The notes under the pieces are model-generated. The model made no database searches. It was not told the origin of the DNA and worked only from the letters and a program-made list of their open reading frames with translations. Positions 10,229 through 18,044 of a DNA stretch of 64,000 nucleotides are shown here, piece after piece (the stretch's first letter is position 1; every line of letters starts with the position of its first letter). The stretch is taken from assembly GCA_017443895.1 (NCBI GenBank), contig JAFSXU010000004.1:1-64000 (forward strand), in the 5' to 3' direction. The stretch is from Clostridia bacterium. GTDB taxonomy: Bacteria; Bacillota; Clostridia; UBA1381. Made by a program: the position numbers and the translations under genes.

Positions 10229-11779
10229 TTATACCGGGATATTGCCATGCTTTTTGGCAGGTCTTGACTCACGCTTTGATGAGAGCATCTCAAGTGCCGC
10301 AATAATTCTCGGTCTTGTTGAGTCAGGCTCGATTACATCGTCAATATAACCGCGCTTTGCAGCTTCATAAGGTGATGAGAATTTATTTCTGTATTCCTGT
10401 ATCTTCTCTGCTCTTGTTGTCATAGGATCTGCACTATCGGCAATATCATGCTTGAATATGATATTTGCAGCGCCCTCAGGTCCCATTACCGCAACCTCGG
10501 CTGTAGGCCATGCCATTACAATATCTGCGCCTACATGCTTTGAGCTCATTGCTATATATGCACCGCCGTATGCCTTTCTCAATATTACATTGATCTTAGG
10601 AACGGTTGCCTCACAATATGCATAGAGTAACTTTGCTCCGTGACGGATTATTCCGTTATGCTCCTGTGACACGCCCGGGAAATAGCCCGGTACATCTGTT
10701 AATGTCACAATCGGGATATTGAACGCATCGCAAAAACGAACAAATCTTGCAGCCTTTGTTGATGAGTCAACATCCAAAGATCCCGACATTACCTTTGGCT
10801 GGTTTGCAACTATACCTACAGTCTGGCCGTTCATTCTTGCATAGCCGACTACGATATTCTTTGCAAATGCCTCCTGTACCTCAAAGAACTTACCGTTATC
10901 AACGATTTCCGTGATTACTTCCTTTACATCATAAGCCTTTGTAGGCTCGTCGGGAACGATAGTTGTAAGCTTCTCGGATAATCTGTTAATTGCGTCTGTA
11001 GGCTCTTGATACGGCGCCTCCTCTAAGTTATTTGACGGAAGATATGAAAGCAATTCCTTAATCTTTTCTATACAGCTCTCATCATCAGGTGTCTTAAAGT
11101 GCGCAACGCCTGATTTTTCCGTATGCGGTATAGCACCGCCAAGCTCTGCGGCAGTTATCTGCTCGCCTGTTACAGACGATACTACCTGCGGACCTGTAAT
11201 AAACATCTGCGATGTGTCCTCTACCATAAAGATATAGTCCATAATTGCAGGTGAGTACACCGCACCGCCTGCACACGGACCCATGATAGCACATATCTGC
11301 GGAATTACTCCGCTTGCGTGTGTGTTTCTTGTGAATATCTCGCCAAAGCCTGCAAGTGCGTCAACGCCCTCTTGTATTCTTGCACCGCCCGAATCGTTCA
11401 TACCTACTACAGGTGCGCCCATCTTCATTGCCATGTCAAGAATTTTGCAAATCTTCTTTGCGTGCATCTCACCCAAGGATCCGCCCATTACGGTAAAGTC
11501 CTGCGCATACACATAAACAAGTCTGCCGTCAACCGTACCGTAACCTGTTACAACACCCTCGCCCGGTGCCTCTTTCGCATCCATACCAAACTCGGTACAT
11601 CTGTGAGTTACAAAAGCATCAACCTCTACAAAGCTTCCTGCGTCAAGGAGTAAGTTAATTCTTTCTCTTGCGGTCAGCTTTTTAGCATCATGCTGCTTCT
11701 TAATAGCCGCTTCGCCACCGCCTGCGGCAATCTTTGACCTGCGGTATTGAAGCTCAGTCAATTTATCAACTGTTCCCAT
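10229..11779 (-). CDS. mmdA: Methylmalonyl-CoA decarboxylase/transcarboxylase 12S-type carboxyltransferase
   Basis: Acyl-CoA carboxyltransferase (crotonase fold, two CoA-binding halves) that moves carboxyl from (S)-methylmalonyl-CoA to biotin. The 516-aa protein shows [50 protein letters not shown] and FITGPQVV in the N-terminal half, and VDVPGYFPG-type and GGAYIAM motifs in the C-terminal half (here [14 protein letters not shown]). Length and motifs fit MmdA/PccB. Two adjacent ATGs exist; the second (11779) is seven bases from GGAGG and is preferred over 11782. It heads the five-gene operon with its own promoter. Confidence 0.94.
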   Translation of the reverse strand: MGTVDKLTELQYRRSKIAAGGGEAAIKKQHDAKKLTARERINLLLDAGSFVEVDAFVTHRCTEFGMDAKEAPGEGVVTGYGTVDGRLVYVYAQDFTVMGGSLGEMHAKKICKILDMAMKMGAPVVGMNDSGGARIQEGVDALAGFGEIFTRNTHASGVIPQICAIMGPCAGGAVYSPAIMDYIFMVEDTSQMFITGPQVVSSVTGEQITAAELGGAIPHTEKSGVAHFKTPDDESCIEKIKELLSYLPSNNLEEAPYQEPTDAINRLSEKLTTIVPDEPTKAYDVKEVITEIVDNGKFFEVQEAFAKNIVVGYARMNGQTVGIVANQPKVMSGSLDVDSSTKAARFVRFCDAFNIPIVTLTDVPGYFPGVSQEHNGIIRHGAKLLYAYCEATVPKINVILRKAYGGAYIAMSSKHVGADIVMAWPTAEVAVMGPEGAANIIFKHDIADSADPMTTRAEKIQEYRNKFSSPYEAAKRGYIDDVIEPDSTRPRIIAALEMLSSKRESRPAKKHGNIPV

Positions 11780-11880
11780 CATTTAGCCTCCGTTATCTAA
11801 AAATTGTGTCGTATATATCCATTTTGCAATGCATTTATACAACATAGTTTGAGATATTTAAAAATTTATACCTATCGTAC

Positions 11881-11909
11881 ATTATACCAAAACTTCATTT
11901 TATTTGCAA
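11881..11909 (-). promoter_or_regulatory. Promoter of the mmdA-oadG-biotin carrier-oadB-oadA operon
   Basis: Minus strand: TTGCAA (11904-11909), 17-bp spacer, perfect TATAAT (11881-11886). It leaves a leader of roughly 95 nt before mmdA. Confidence 0.75.
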
Positions 11910-12041
11910 TGAATTTTTTTCCAAAACAGCTTTCGTTATCCATTAAAAATTCCGTTATTTTTTTGTCAATTTTTGTATAGTATATACAAAAGGAGCTAAA
12001 CCGTTGTGCTAATTGACACAGTTTTCAAGGGCTGAATGAAT

Positions 12042-12110
12042 TTAGATGCAGAACGGACAAAACTCACCCGACGGCGTATGTGTATACTCCGAGTGGTGAG
12101 TTTTGTTCGT
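12042..12110 (+). repeat. About 70-bp hairpin element, copy 1
   Basis: Outer stem AAAACTCAC/GTGAGTTTT encloses an inner stem CGGCGTAT/ATACTCCG with a GTGT loop. The reverse complement is found at 16105-16173 with a paired change in the outer stem. No ORF. It lies in the gap between the mmdA promoter and the terminator at 12131; I see nothing else there. Confidence 0.75.
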
Positions 12111-12130
12111 AACGGAAGGGTGTATAAAAA

Positions 12131-12160
12131 AAGAATTCCGAAATTTATTGCGGAATTCTT
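12131..12160 (-). terminator. Intrinsic terminator downstream of the small exporter gene
   Basis: AAGAATTCCG pairs with CGGAATTCTT; on the minus strand it is followed by a T-run. Confidence 0.85.
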
Positions 12161-12224
12161 CATATGTTTAAGTTTTATATTGATTTTACCCTTCTGTGTT
12201 CTGCGCTAAAGGCAGCAGCCCTAC

Positions 12225-12734
12225 TCAAAAAAGGCTTATTAAGCCATTTACTCCAAATGCAATTACAGACATAACGCACCCTGCCGTCATAACGCCCAAA
12301 AAGATTGAAAGCAGGCTCTTTTTAAAGTCAAGCCCGAACAATACCGCCAAAAGGCTTCCCGTCCATGCACCTGTTCCCGGCAGAGGAATGGCAACAAACA
12401 AATACAGTCCGAAATATCCGTATTTTTCTATCTGCTCGGAATGTTTTAGTGCCTTTTTCTCGCACCAATCGGGGAATTTGTTTACAAACGGCATCTTTTT
12501 CATCCAATTAAATATTGTAGTGATAAAAAGCAATATAAACGGTATCGGTATCATATTGCCTATAACCGCCGATATATAAGTAACAAGAAATTTCATTTTT
12601 AGAAGTATTCCCGCTACCAATATACTGCCCCTTAATTCCAAAAGCGGTATCATAGAAATAAGCATTACTACCAACCAGCTTGGCACTCCGACCGCCGATA
12701 AGCTCTGTGTTAAAGACTGTGCTACACTATCCAT
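12225..12734 (-). CDS. Small multidrug export family membrane protein (COG2426/PF06695)
   Basis: A 169-aa integral membrane protein with about four to five hydrophobic segments. The family-typical IPLLELRGSI motif is near residue 30, followed by GNMIPIPFILLF. A central amphipathic stretch contains KHSEQIEKYGYFGLYLFVAIPLPGTGAW (here broken into EKYGYFGLY and AIPLPGTGAWTG), which is the family hallmark. The family name reflects an old annotation; substrates are not established and I do not assign one. CGGAGG supports the start. It is 58 bp downstream of ribU on the same strand and may be co-transcribed with it, hence possibly FMN-controlled, though no functional link is evident. Confidence 0.87.
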   Translation of the reverse strand: MDSVAQSLTQSLSAVGVPSWLVVMLISMIPLLELRGSILVAGILLKMKFLVTYISAVIGNMIPIPFILLFITTIFNWMKKMPFVNKFPDWCEKKALKHSEQIEKYGYFGLYLFVAIPLPGTGAWTGSLLAVLFGLDFKKSLLSIFLGVMTAGCVMSVIAFGVNGLISLF

Positions 12735-12792
12735 TTTGTACCTCCGAAATAAGCATCGCCCACATTATACAATATTTTATCAAAAAAGGCAA

Positions 12793-13383
12793 TTACTTAT
12801 GAATAATTTTTGAAATATGCTTATAAGTAAGGGCAGTTATCAATGAAATTACAAGTCCTTTTATGATATTAAACGGTATTACGCCGTAAATAACATATGT
12901 AAGCTTATCTACAATCAGTCCGTTTATCTGTGAGCAAAGCTCAATTATCTGCTCCATCGGCATATATGCCTTTGCATAAAACGGTAACAGTACATAATAG
13001 TTCATCACAGCGCCCACAATTACCATTGCCAAAATTCCGCAACCCATACCGATAAATGCGCGTTTTCTCGATTTTTTATACGAATATATCAATGACGCAC
13101 AGAATACAAAGCTTCCGCTTACCAAAAAGTCCGCAAGCTCACCCACAAATGCCGTTTGGGTAATTGTCATATGTATTAAATCCTTGACAAGTACGATTAG
13201 TACTCCTACCAACGGTCCAAACGCAAATCCGCCGATAAGTGCAGGTATGTTTGAAATATCAAGCTTTAAAAAGCTCGGCATCATGGGTAGCGGTGTTTCA
13301 ACAAACATTAAAACTACCGATATTGCGGCTAAAATTCCACCGCTTGCCAAATACCTTGAGTTAATTCTTTTCTTGTTTTCCAT
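12793..13383 (-). CDS. ribU: Riboflavin ECF transporter S component RibU
   Basis: Substrate-binding membrane subunit for riboflavin that docks onto a shared EcfA/EcfT module. The 196-aa protein has about six hydrophobic segments, and the N-terminal region has the S-component pattern LDISNIPALIGGFAFGPLVG (20 residues), which contacts the substrate and EcfT. I use the ATG at 13383 because AAGGAGG lies eight bases upstream; an in-frame start at 13431 falls in the leader. An FMN riboswitch and terminator lie directly upstream, which fixes the vitamin specificity more firmly than the protein sequence alone. The shared energising module is not adjacent; the EcfT at 56.3 kb belongs to a B12-regulated set. 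Confidence 0.93.
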   Translation of the reverse strand: MENKKRINSRYLASGGILAAISVVLMFVETPLPMMPSFLKLDISNIPALIGGFAFGPLVGVLIVLVKDLIHMTITQTAFVGELADFLVSGSFVFCASLIYSYKKSRKRAFIGMGCGILAMVIVGAVMNYYVLLPFYAKAYMPMEQIIELCSQINGLIVDKLTYVIYGVIPFNIIKGLVISLITALTYKHISKIIHK

Positions 13384-13438
13384 AATGAAAACCTCCTTAA
13401 AATATAGTTTGGTTTTACAATGTATCATCAAGAAAAAA

Positions 13439-13466
13439 AGTCCTGAAAATCTGAATTTTCAGGACT
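13439..13466 (-). terminator. Terminator of the FMN riboswitch expression platform
   Basis: AGTCCTGAAAAT pairs with ATTTTCAGGACT (minus-strand order), followed by a T-run, 56 bp before ribU. FMN-bound aptamer would favour it. Confidence 0.88.
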
Positions 13467-13490
13467 AAAACATATTCATATATCTGTTTT

Positions 13491-13604
13491 CTTCTCTCAT
13501 CCGGACTATGACCGTCGGTTTGGGAATTTCACCCAATCAGTTCTGAATTTATCAGAAGTCGTGGACTTTACCACCGGTAGGGACTCTCACCCTGCCCTGA
13601 AGAC
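13491..13604 (-). ncRNA. FMN riboswitch (RFN element)
   Basis: On the minus strand the classical RFN blocks are present in order: TCAGGGCAGGGTGA, CCCTACCGGTGGT, AAGTCCACGA, a variable hairpin, GATTGGGTGAAATTCC, CCGACGGTCATAGTCCGGAT and a closing GAGAG. It senses FMN and controls ribU through the adjacent terminator. Confidence 0.97.
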
Positions 13605-13655
13605 ACATTATTAAACTGTATACATTCTACATCATATATGCTGTATTGTCAATAC

Positions 13656-14546
13656 TTATACGATAAAATTTACCGCCTTTTCAAGAACGGATATAGAAAC
13701 CTCTTTTGAATTTCCGCCATATTCACCGTCAAGAGTCCACTGTATATCATCCTCTGTTTCAAAGGTAAACTCCCTGCCCTTTAAAATACAGAAGCCCTCG
13801 CCCTCTTTATCGCCTTTTAAAATACCCGTGATAATCGGTTGAAGCTCCAAAATATTTGCAGGTGTTTTTATAAGCAAAAGCTCAAACAAGCCGTCGCTAA
13901 GATCGGCATTCAGGATATTGTCGCTCTTTATACCGCCGATGCTGTTAGAGTTCATAACAAGCCCTAAAATAAATTCGCCCGTTATTTTTCTCTCATCACA
14001 TGTAACCTTCATTGCATAGCTTGGGAGATTTGGAAGCCTTTGCACTCCTTCTATAATATATGCAAGATGCCCGAGCATATTCTTACTCTCCTGCGGTGTG
14101 GCATACGCAACATCGGTAAATGCGCCGAAGCCTGCTACATAGTTGAATTTCTTGTCATTGAACTTGCCTATATCGCATTGGAATGTCTTTCCGTTTACAA
14201 TCGTTCTTGCGGCCTCCTCCATATCCGAGGGTATACCAAGACTTGAAGCAAAATCATTTGTACTTCCCGACGGGATATAACCAAGCCTTATATTTTCACG
14301 GTTATCAAGCGTCATATACCCCTCTACCGCCTCGCTCAATGTTCCGTCGCCGCCCGATACCGCAATGGTTTTATACTCATCACCACTGCTTATTATTTTC
14401 TCATATGCATCTTTGGGCGCTTGCGTAGGATGCGCAACAACATCGTATCCGCCCTTTGTAAAAATATCAATTATAGAAACAAGTTCATTGCCTATCTGTG
14501 CTTTACCCGAATGCGGGTTGAATATAAATAACAACTTTTCAGACAT
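13656..14546 (-). CDS. Diacylglycerol/lipid kinase (DagK/YegS family)
   Basis: Soluble lipid kinase related to Bacillus DgkB, which recycles diacylglycerol released by lipoteichoic acid synthesis. The 296-aa protein has the DAGK catalytic motifs NPHSGKA near the N-terminus, VSGGDGTLSEAVEGY (nucleotide-binding GGDGT) and LGYIPSGSTNDFA, and a C-terminal beta domain ending with an EIETEDDIQWTLDGE-like stretch. I prefer ATG at 14546 (AAGG seven bases upstream) over a TTG at 14570. It is divergent from ruvX. The exact lipid substrate cannot be told from sequence. Confidence 0.88.
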   Translation of the reverse strand: MSEKLLFIFNPHSGKAQIGNELVSIIDIFTKGGYDVVAHPTQAPKDAYEKIISSGDEYKTIAVSGGDGTLSEAVEGYMTLDNRENIRLGYIPSGSTNDFASSLGIPSDMEEAARTIVNGKTFQCDIGKFNDKKFNYVAGFGAFTDVAYATPQESKNMLGHLAYIIEGVQRLPNLPSYAMKVTCDERKITGEFILGLVMNSNSIGGIKSDNILNADLSDGLFELLLIKTPANILELQPIITGILKGDKEGEGFCILKGREFTFETEDDIQWTLDGEYGGNSKEVSISVLEKAVNFIV

Positions 14547-14679
14547 AGTTAACCTTGCCTTTCCCAACAATCTGATTTTTCAACACTCAAAATTATACTC
14601 TCTCTTTTTTAATTCGTCAAGAATATTCTTGATATATTCCGCCGTTTAATATATAATATTTGCAAGAGGTGGTTTAAGT

Positions 14680-15093
14680 ATGCGAATATTGGGAATTGAC
14701 TATGGAGATGCAAGAGTCGGCGTTGCTGTATCAGACCTTTTGGGAATAACATCGCAGGGTGTTAAAACCATAAAAAACACAGGTAAAAACAAGCTGTTAT
14801 CGGAGCTTTCGCAAATTATTGACGAATATAAGCCCGAAAAAATAGTTATAGGTCTGCCGAAAAATATGGACGGAACACAGGGTTTTCGCGCAGAGGCAAC
14901 ATATAAATTTGCAGATAACCTTAAAACTGTTTATGACGGCGAGATTGTATTCTATGATGAAAGATTGTCCACCGTTTCGGCAACCCGATTTTTAAATGCC
15001 ACAAATACAACGGGCAAAAAACGAAAAGCGGTTTTGGATACGGTATCTGCATGTATAATTTTAGACGGATATATGATGTCAAATAAACTTTAG
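14680..15093 (+). CDS. ruvX: Holliday-junction resolvase-like RuvX/YqgF
   Basis: RNase-H-fold nuclease family implicated in Holliday-junction resolution and in pre-16S rRNA 5'-end maturation. The 137-aa protein starts MRILGIDYGDARVGVAVSD, contains IVIGLPKNMDGT and YDERLSTVSA, with the conserved acidic residues at D7, the central E/D and the C-terminal DTVSACIIL region. Length is normal. An AAGAGGTGG region precedes the start. It is followed by a hairpin (15102-15131) and then the DUF1292 gene, the usual clostridial neighbourhood. Confidence 0.94.
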   Translation: MRILGIDYGDARVGVAVSDLLGITSQGVKTIKNTGKNKLLSELSQIIDEYKPEKIVIGLPKNMDGTQGFRAEATYKFADNLKTVYDGEIVFYDERLSTVSATRFLNATNTTGKKRKAVLDTVSACIILDGYMMSNKL

Positions 15094-15101
15094 TGAGAAT
15101 G

Positions 15102-15131
15102 CTCTTAAAACCGCAATGGCTGTTTTAAGAG
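15102..15131 (+). terminator. Hairpin terminator after ruvX
   Basis: CTCTTAAAAC pairs with GTTTTAAGAG, nine bases after the stop codon. The T-run is weak. Confidence 0.55.
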
Positions 15132-15198
15132 TTATTACAATTTCACTTTATGGGGTGGCGATATCAATTATATGCAGTCAAATAAAAATAAAAATTGA

Positions 15199-15227
15199 TT
15201 GACTTTTATATAACATTATATTAAAAT
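15199..15227 (+). promoter_or_regulatory. Promoter of the DUF1292 gene
   Basis: TTGACT (15199-15204), 17-bp spacer, TAAAAT (15222-15227), 30 bp before the start codon. Confidence 0.65.
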
Positions 15228-15257
15228 AAGCTAAAGAAATAAATAAGGAGATAGCAT

Positions 15258-15524
15258 ATGGAAAATAATATAATTATTCTTGAGGACGAAAACGGATGTG
15301 AGGTTGAATTTGAAACGATTGATGTTTTTGAGTTTAACAACGCAACATATTTTGCACTTTTAGAGGTACTTCCCGAGGAAATGGAAAACGATGAGGTACT
15401 TATGATGAAGGTGCAGGGCGAGGGCGATGCAATGGAGCTTGTTATGATTGACGACGAAAAGGAAATGCAAGCCGCATTTGATGAGTTCTGTCGCCGTGAT
15501 GAAGAAGTAATAACTGAAAACTAA
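15258..15524 (+). CDS. DUF1292 (YrzB-like) small acidic protein
   Basis: An 88-aa, strongly acidic cytoplasmic protein. The N-terminus IIILEDENGCEVEFE followed by an NATYFALLEVLP segment matches DUF1292, a conserved small protein family of Firmicutes usually encoded next to ruvX. No catalytic motif is visible and the function is unknown. A clear AAGGAG lies upstream, and the gene has its own promoter. The downstream 700-bp gap contains structured RNA sequences rather than the Fur or MltG gene often seen here. Confidence 0.9.
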   Translation: MENNIIILEDENGCEVEFETIDVFEFNNATYFALLEVLPEEMENDEVLMMKVQGEGDAMELVMIDDEKEMQAAFDEFCRRDEEVITEN

Positions 15525-15590
15525 TTGTAATCATTTTCCTATTGTAATATCACATAATATGTGGTATTATAATTACAGAAAAACTGAATA

Positions 15591-15684
15591 ACGCATATTA
15601 CCCTGATAGATGTTGTTTTTAACTCTTATCTATCGTGGTGGCAACTTTTCAGACATTATATGGCTGAAAAGTGATTTAAAAAAT
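15591..15684 (+). repeat. Tandem structured unit 1 upstream of the 6S-like RNA
   Basis: About 94 bp beginning ACGCATATTACCCTGA. It contains stem GATAGAT/ATCTATC (15605-15634) and stem ACTTTTCAG/CTGAAAAGT (15644-15672), separated by CGTGGTGGCA. Nearly the same sequence repeats at 15685. A TATAAT lies just upstream (15568-15573), so it may be transcribed. Confidence 0.7.
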
Positions 15685-15779
15685 ATGCATATTACCCTGA
15701 CAGATGTTGTTTTAAACTCATTCTATCGTGGTGGCAACTTTTCAGACATATTTTATGGCTGAAAAGTGATAGTTGAATA
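15685..15779 (+). repeat. Tandem structured unit 2 upstream of the 6S-like RNA
   Basis: Second copy, most bases shared with unit 1, with the ACTTTTCAG/CTGAAAAGT hairpin (15737-15767) intact and the first stem slightly degraded. It ends where the 6S-like RNA begins, which opens with the same CGCATATT...ACCCTGA text. Confidence 0.7.
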
Positions 15780-15787
15780 ACGCATAT

Positions 15788-15994
15788 TATTACCCTGAGA
15801 TTACTCGTGGACAAGATCTTTTTTTTACCAACACATTTTACAAGGGATGCCTGCTCCGAAAAGTGGCGTATACGCCTCCTTTCCTTTACGGACTGCCAGT
15901 GGACATATAAAGCTTTTGGGCGGCGACCCACCTGCGTTAGCAGGTAGAAACTCGATCTTTATTATACGGTAGTTTTGGGGTTTTTCTTTTTTTT
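15788..15994 (+). ncRNA. ssrS: Probable 6S RNA (SsrS)
   Basis: 6S RNA mimics an open promoter and sequesters housekeeping RNA polymerase. The ends pair in a 14-bp closing stem with wobbles: ACCCTGAGATTACT (15792-15805) with GGTAGTTTTGGGGT (15968-15981). The middle has a GGCG-TATA-CGCC apical hairpin. On the 3' side GGCGACCCACCTGC is followed by a small GCAGGT hairpin, the layout I recognise from the 3' side of the 6S central bubble. The length of about 195 nt fits, and a T-rich run follows. This is from pattern recall, not a covariance search. A minus-strand ORF across it looks spurious. Confidence 0.72.
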
Positions 15995-16000
15995 GAGCGG

Positions 16001-16025
16001 CAGCTTTGGCGCAGACCGTTTAAAA
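16001..16025 (+). repeat. 25-bp direct repeat, left copy
   Basis: CAGCTTTGGCGCAGA followed by C then CGTTTAAAA. It recurs at 16197-16221 with one substitution, bracketing a 196-bp unit that includes a terminator-like hairpin and the second 70-bp hairpin element. Confidence 0.8.
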
Positions 16026-16055
16026 GTAATAGTTTTACTTACTTTATTATTTGTT

Positions 16056-16079
16056 GAAATTCGCTTTTTTGCGAATTTC
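16056..16079 (+). terminator. Intrinsic terminator in the gap after the 6S-like RNA
   Basis: GAAATTCGC pairs with GCGAATTTC and is followed by TTTTTATTTTT. It could end transcripts from the 15.6-16.0 kb RNA region. Confidence 0.7.
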
Positions 16080-16104
16080 TTTTTATTTTTACACTTTTAA
16101 ACTA

Positions 16105-16173
16105 CAAACAAAACTCATCTCTCGGAGTATACACATACGCCATCGGATGAGTTTTATTCGTTCTGCATCCAAA
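16105..16173 (-). repeat. About 70-bp hairpin element, copy 2 (inverted)
   Basis: Reverse complement of the element at 12042-12110. The outer stem here is AAAACTCAT/ATGAGTTTT instead of AAAACTCAC/GTGAGTTTT, a compensatory change, while the inner GGCGTATGTGTATACTCCGA is unchanged. Confidence 0.75.
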
Positions 16174-16196
16174 TCTGCTCGCTCAAAATATATTGT

Positions 16197-16221
16197 CAGC
16201 TTTGGCGCAGATCGTTTAAAA
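16197..16221 (+). repeat. 25-bp direct repeat, right copy
   Basis: Matches 16001-16025 at 24 of 25 positions. It abuts the stop codon of the heparinase-like gene. Confidence 0.8.
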
Positions 16222-16223
16222 TC

Positions 16224-17948
16224 TCATACCGCAATGATTTTATAGCTAACATTTCCGCTATTATCCATATTTGTTTTAAATTCAATAATATTTACATTCT
16301 GTTTTTTATCTGTATTATTTGCGATATAGCTATCCTGTATAATTCTAATTTCACCATTACACAAAAATTCAATTTTTGCAATATCCTTTTCCCTATCCTT
16401 AACATACGCCGTATTATCCAAAACAGCTACGGCATATTTTGTTACAATGCGCTCTTTAACGGAATTTTGGAGATTTTTAAATTCAAATTCATCGGATATT
16501 GTTACCGTTCCCGATTTTTTATCCAAATTCATATATCTTACAAGGCTTTGTAATTCGGATTTTTTATCATATGCCTTTGCAAATGATACCTCTATGCCGT
16601 TTTTGTTTTCTTGAAATCTATCCGCAAAAAATTCCTTGCCCTCATGCTGAAAATACCCGTTTACAACAGGCACATTATGCCCTCTTGAGCTTGTATTTAA
16701 GTTTTCATATCTTTTTTTGCCAAAATAATCGGCGTCATATACAGGAGCGCCCAAGTCATCGGCAATAATATGACCGTTACAGATATACATATACGAGCCT
16801 ACATCGTTATGGTTATGCATTTCGGCGTTATTACCGCCCTTTATAGCGACTGTTGTGCTGTCACTATGCATTATTGCCCACTGCCCATCCGGGAAAAACA
16901 CATCGTTTTGCGCCGTATTTTCAGATATTACCGTATCATCAAACCAAGCAATATTTCTCACTGCACCGCAAAATCTTGCACAGCTGTCAATAAGCTCACT
17001 GTAATAGCGCTTATCGGGAATTGAAACATCATAGCGTTTTGCGAGCCTTGCAAGTATGCCAAAATACAAATGCACCTCACCGCAATCTGAAAATGTTATC
17101 CTGTTACCGTCACTGAAACAAACCGCGCTCGGCAATGATGCGGTTTTTTTCATTTTATCAAAATCAGGGACAATGCTCTTGCCCAGCTTTTCACGGCACA
17201 TCTCGTCAAGCGCGACATAATACTGCATTGCATACATCCAGTAATATACGCCCTCCTCCCATGAGCCGTCATTATTGCATTTATTAAAAAATCGGTTGGC
17301 GCTGTCTATGGCACGGCTGAGGATTTTATTCATACGGGCATTATCCTCTACAAGATACATTGCCACTATACCTATGCTCCCGCCGCATACCGCCGCCCAG
17401 TTGTTATCTGCCTTTTCCCAGCCAAATCGGTATTTTTCCGTATCCCCTGTTTCAAACGACATAATTACCCTTTTCATTATCTCGTCAATACACCGTTTTT
17501 TAATCAGTTCGGGTATGTAATCTTCACAAATCGAGAGAGTTTCAGATATTGCCTGTGCCGTTTCACAGGCAAAGAGGTCAATACAATACCTTGACACATC
17601 GCTGTTCCTTGTTATACCGCCGATATGCGCAGGCAACGCCCATGTATATTCATCACAGATTGCCCAAAGAATGTCACAAAGCTCGTCTATATCCGCTTTC
17701 TCGCCGTAAAGCCATGAACGGATTGAAAACGCAACAAGGCGCTCTCTTCTTTTAAAATAGTCTGTCTGATAAATTTCCCTGTCACCCGTATTGTCAAAGA
17801 GTGCAAGCTTTGAATATTTAAGCGTTTCAATAGGCGTTCCCCTAAAGGCGCTACAAATATCATCAAGCTGATTTTTATAAGCCATTGCAAGATCGCTTGT
17901 ATTTTCCAAAAATTCGGTATTTGACAAACTGCTTTTATATATGTACAT
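16224..17948 (-). CDS. Heparinase II/III-like polysaccharide lyase
   Basis: A 574-aa protein with the two-part architecture of heparinase II/III and related PL families: an N-terminal alpha/alpha-toroid (about residues 30-310, with WALPAHIGG and WAAVCGGSIG) and a C-terminal beta-sandwich (about 330-570) containing the diagnostic EMHNHNDVGSYMYICNG, with conserved Asn-His active-site residues. No signal peptide is visible, so it probably acts on oligosaccharides in the cytoplasm. The uronate substrate cannot be predicted. It stands alone, with its own AAAGGAA ribosome site and no neighbouring sugar genes, which is unusual for a catabolic lyase. Confidence 0.85.
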   Translation of the reverse strand: MYIYKSSLSNTEFLENTSDLAMAYKNQLDDICSAFRGTPIETLKYSKLALFDNTGDREIYQTDYFKRRERLVAFSIRSWLYGEKADIDELCDILWAICDEYTWALPAHIGGITRNSDVSRYCIDLFACETAQAISETLSICEDYIPELIKKRCIDEIMKRVIMSFETGDTEKYRFGWEKADNNWAAVCGGSIGIVAMYLVEDNARMNKILSRAIDSANRFFNKCNNDGSWEEGVYYWMYAMQYYVALDEMCREKLGKSIVPDFDKMKKTASLPSAVCFSDGNRITFSDCGEVHLYFGILARLAKRYDVSIPDKRYYSELIDSCARFCGAVRNIAWFDDTVISENTAQNDVFFPDGQWAIMHSDSTTVAIKGGNNAEMHNHNDVGSYMYICNGHIIADDLGAPVYDADYFGKKRYENLNTSSRGHNVPVVNGYFQHEGKEFFADRFQENKNGIEVSFAKAYDKKSELQSLVRYMNLDKKSGTVTISDEFEFKNLQNSVKERIVTKYAVAVLDNTAYVKDREKDIAKIEFLCNGEIRIIQDSYIANNTDKKQNVNIIEFKTNMDNSGNVSYKIIAV

Positions 17949-17990
17949 AGTCTTGTTCCTTTAAATTGTAGTTTTATATTCCTATTATAC

Positions 17991-18023
17991 AAAAGAGTTG
18001 TTGATATAGCAACAACTCTTTTT
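17991..18023 (-). terminator. Terminator after the sigma/anti-sigma genes
   Basis: AAGAGTTGTT pairs with AACAACTCTT around GATATAGC, with A/T runs on both sides, 22 bp past the anti-sigma stop codon. Confidence 0.85.
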
Positions 18024-18044
18024 ATTCTACCCTTTTATCCAATT

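Noticed and set aside
15692-15931. A 79-codon minus-strand ORF in the 6S region
   Set aside because: It crosses the tandem hairpin unit and the 6S-like fold, has no family resemblance or ribosome site, and is better explained as RNA-gene sequence.
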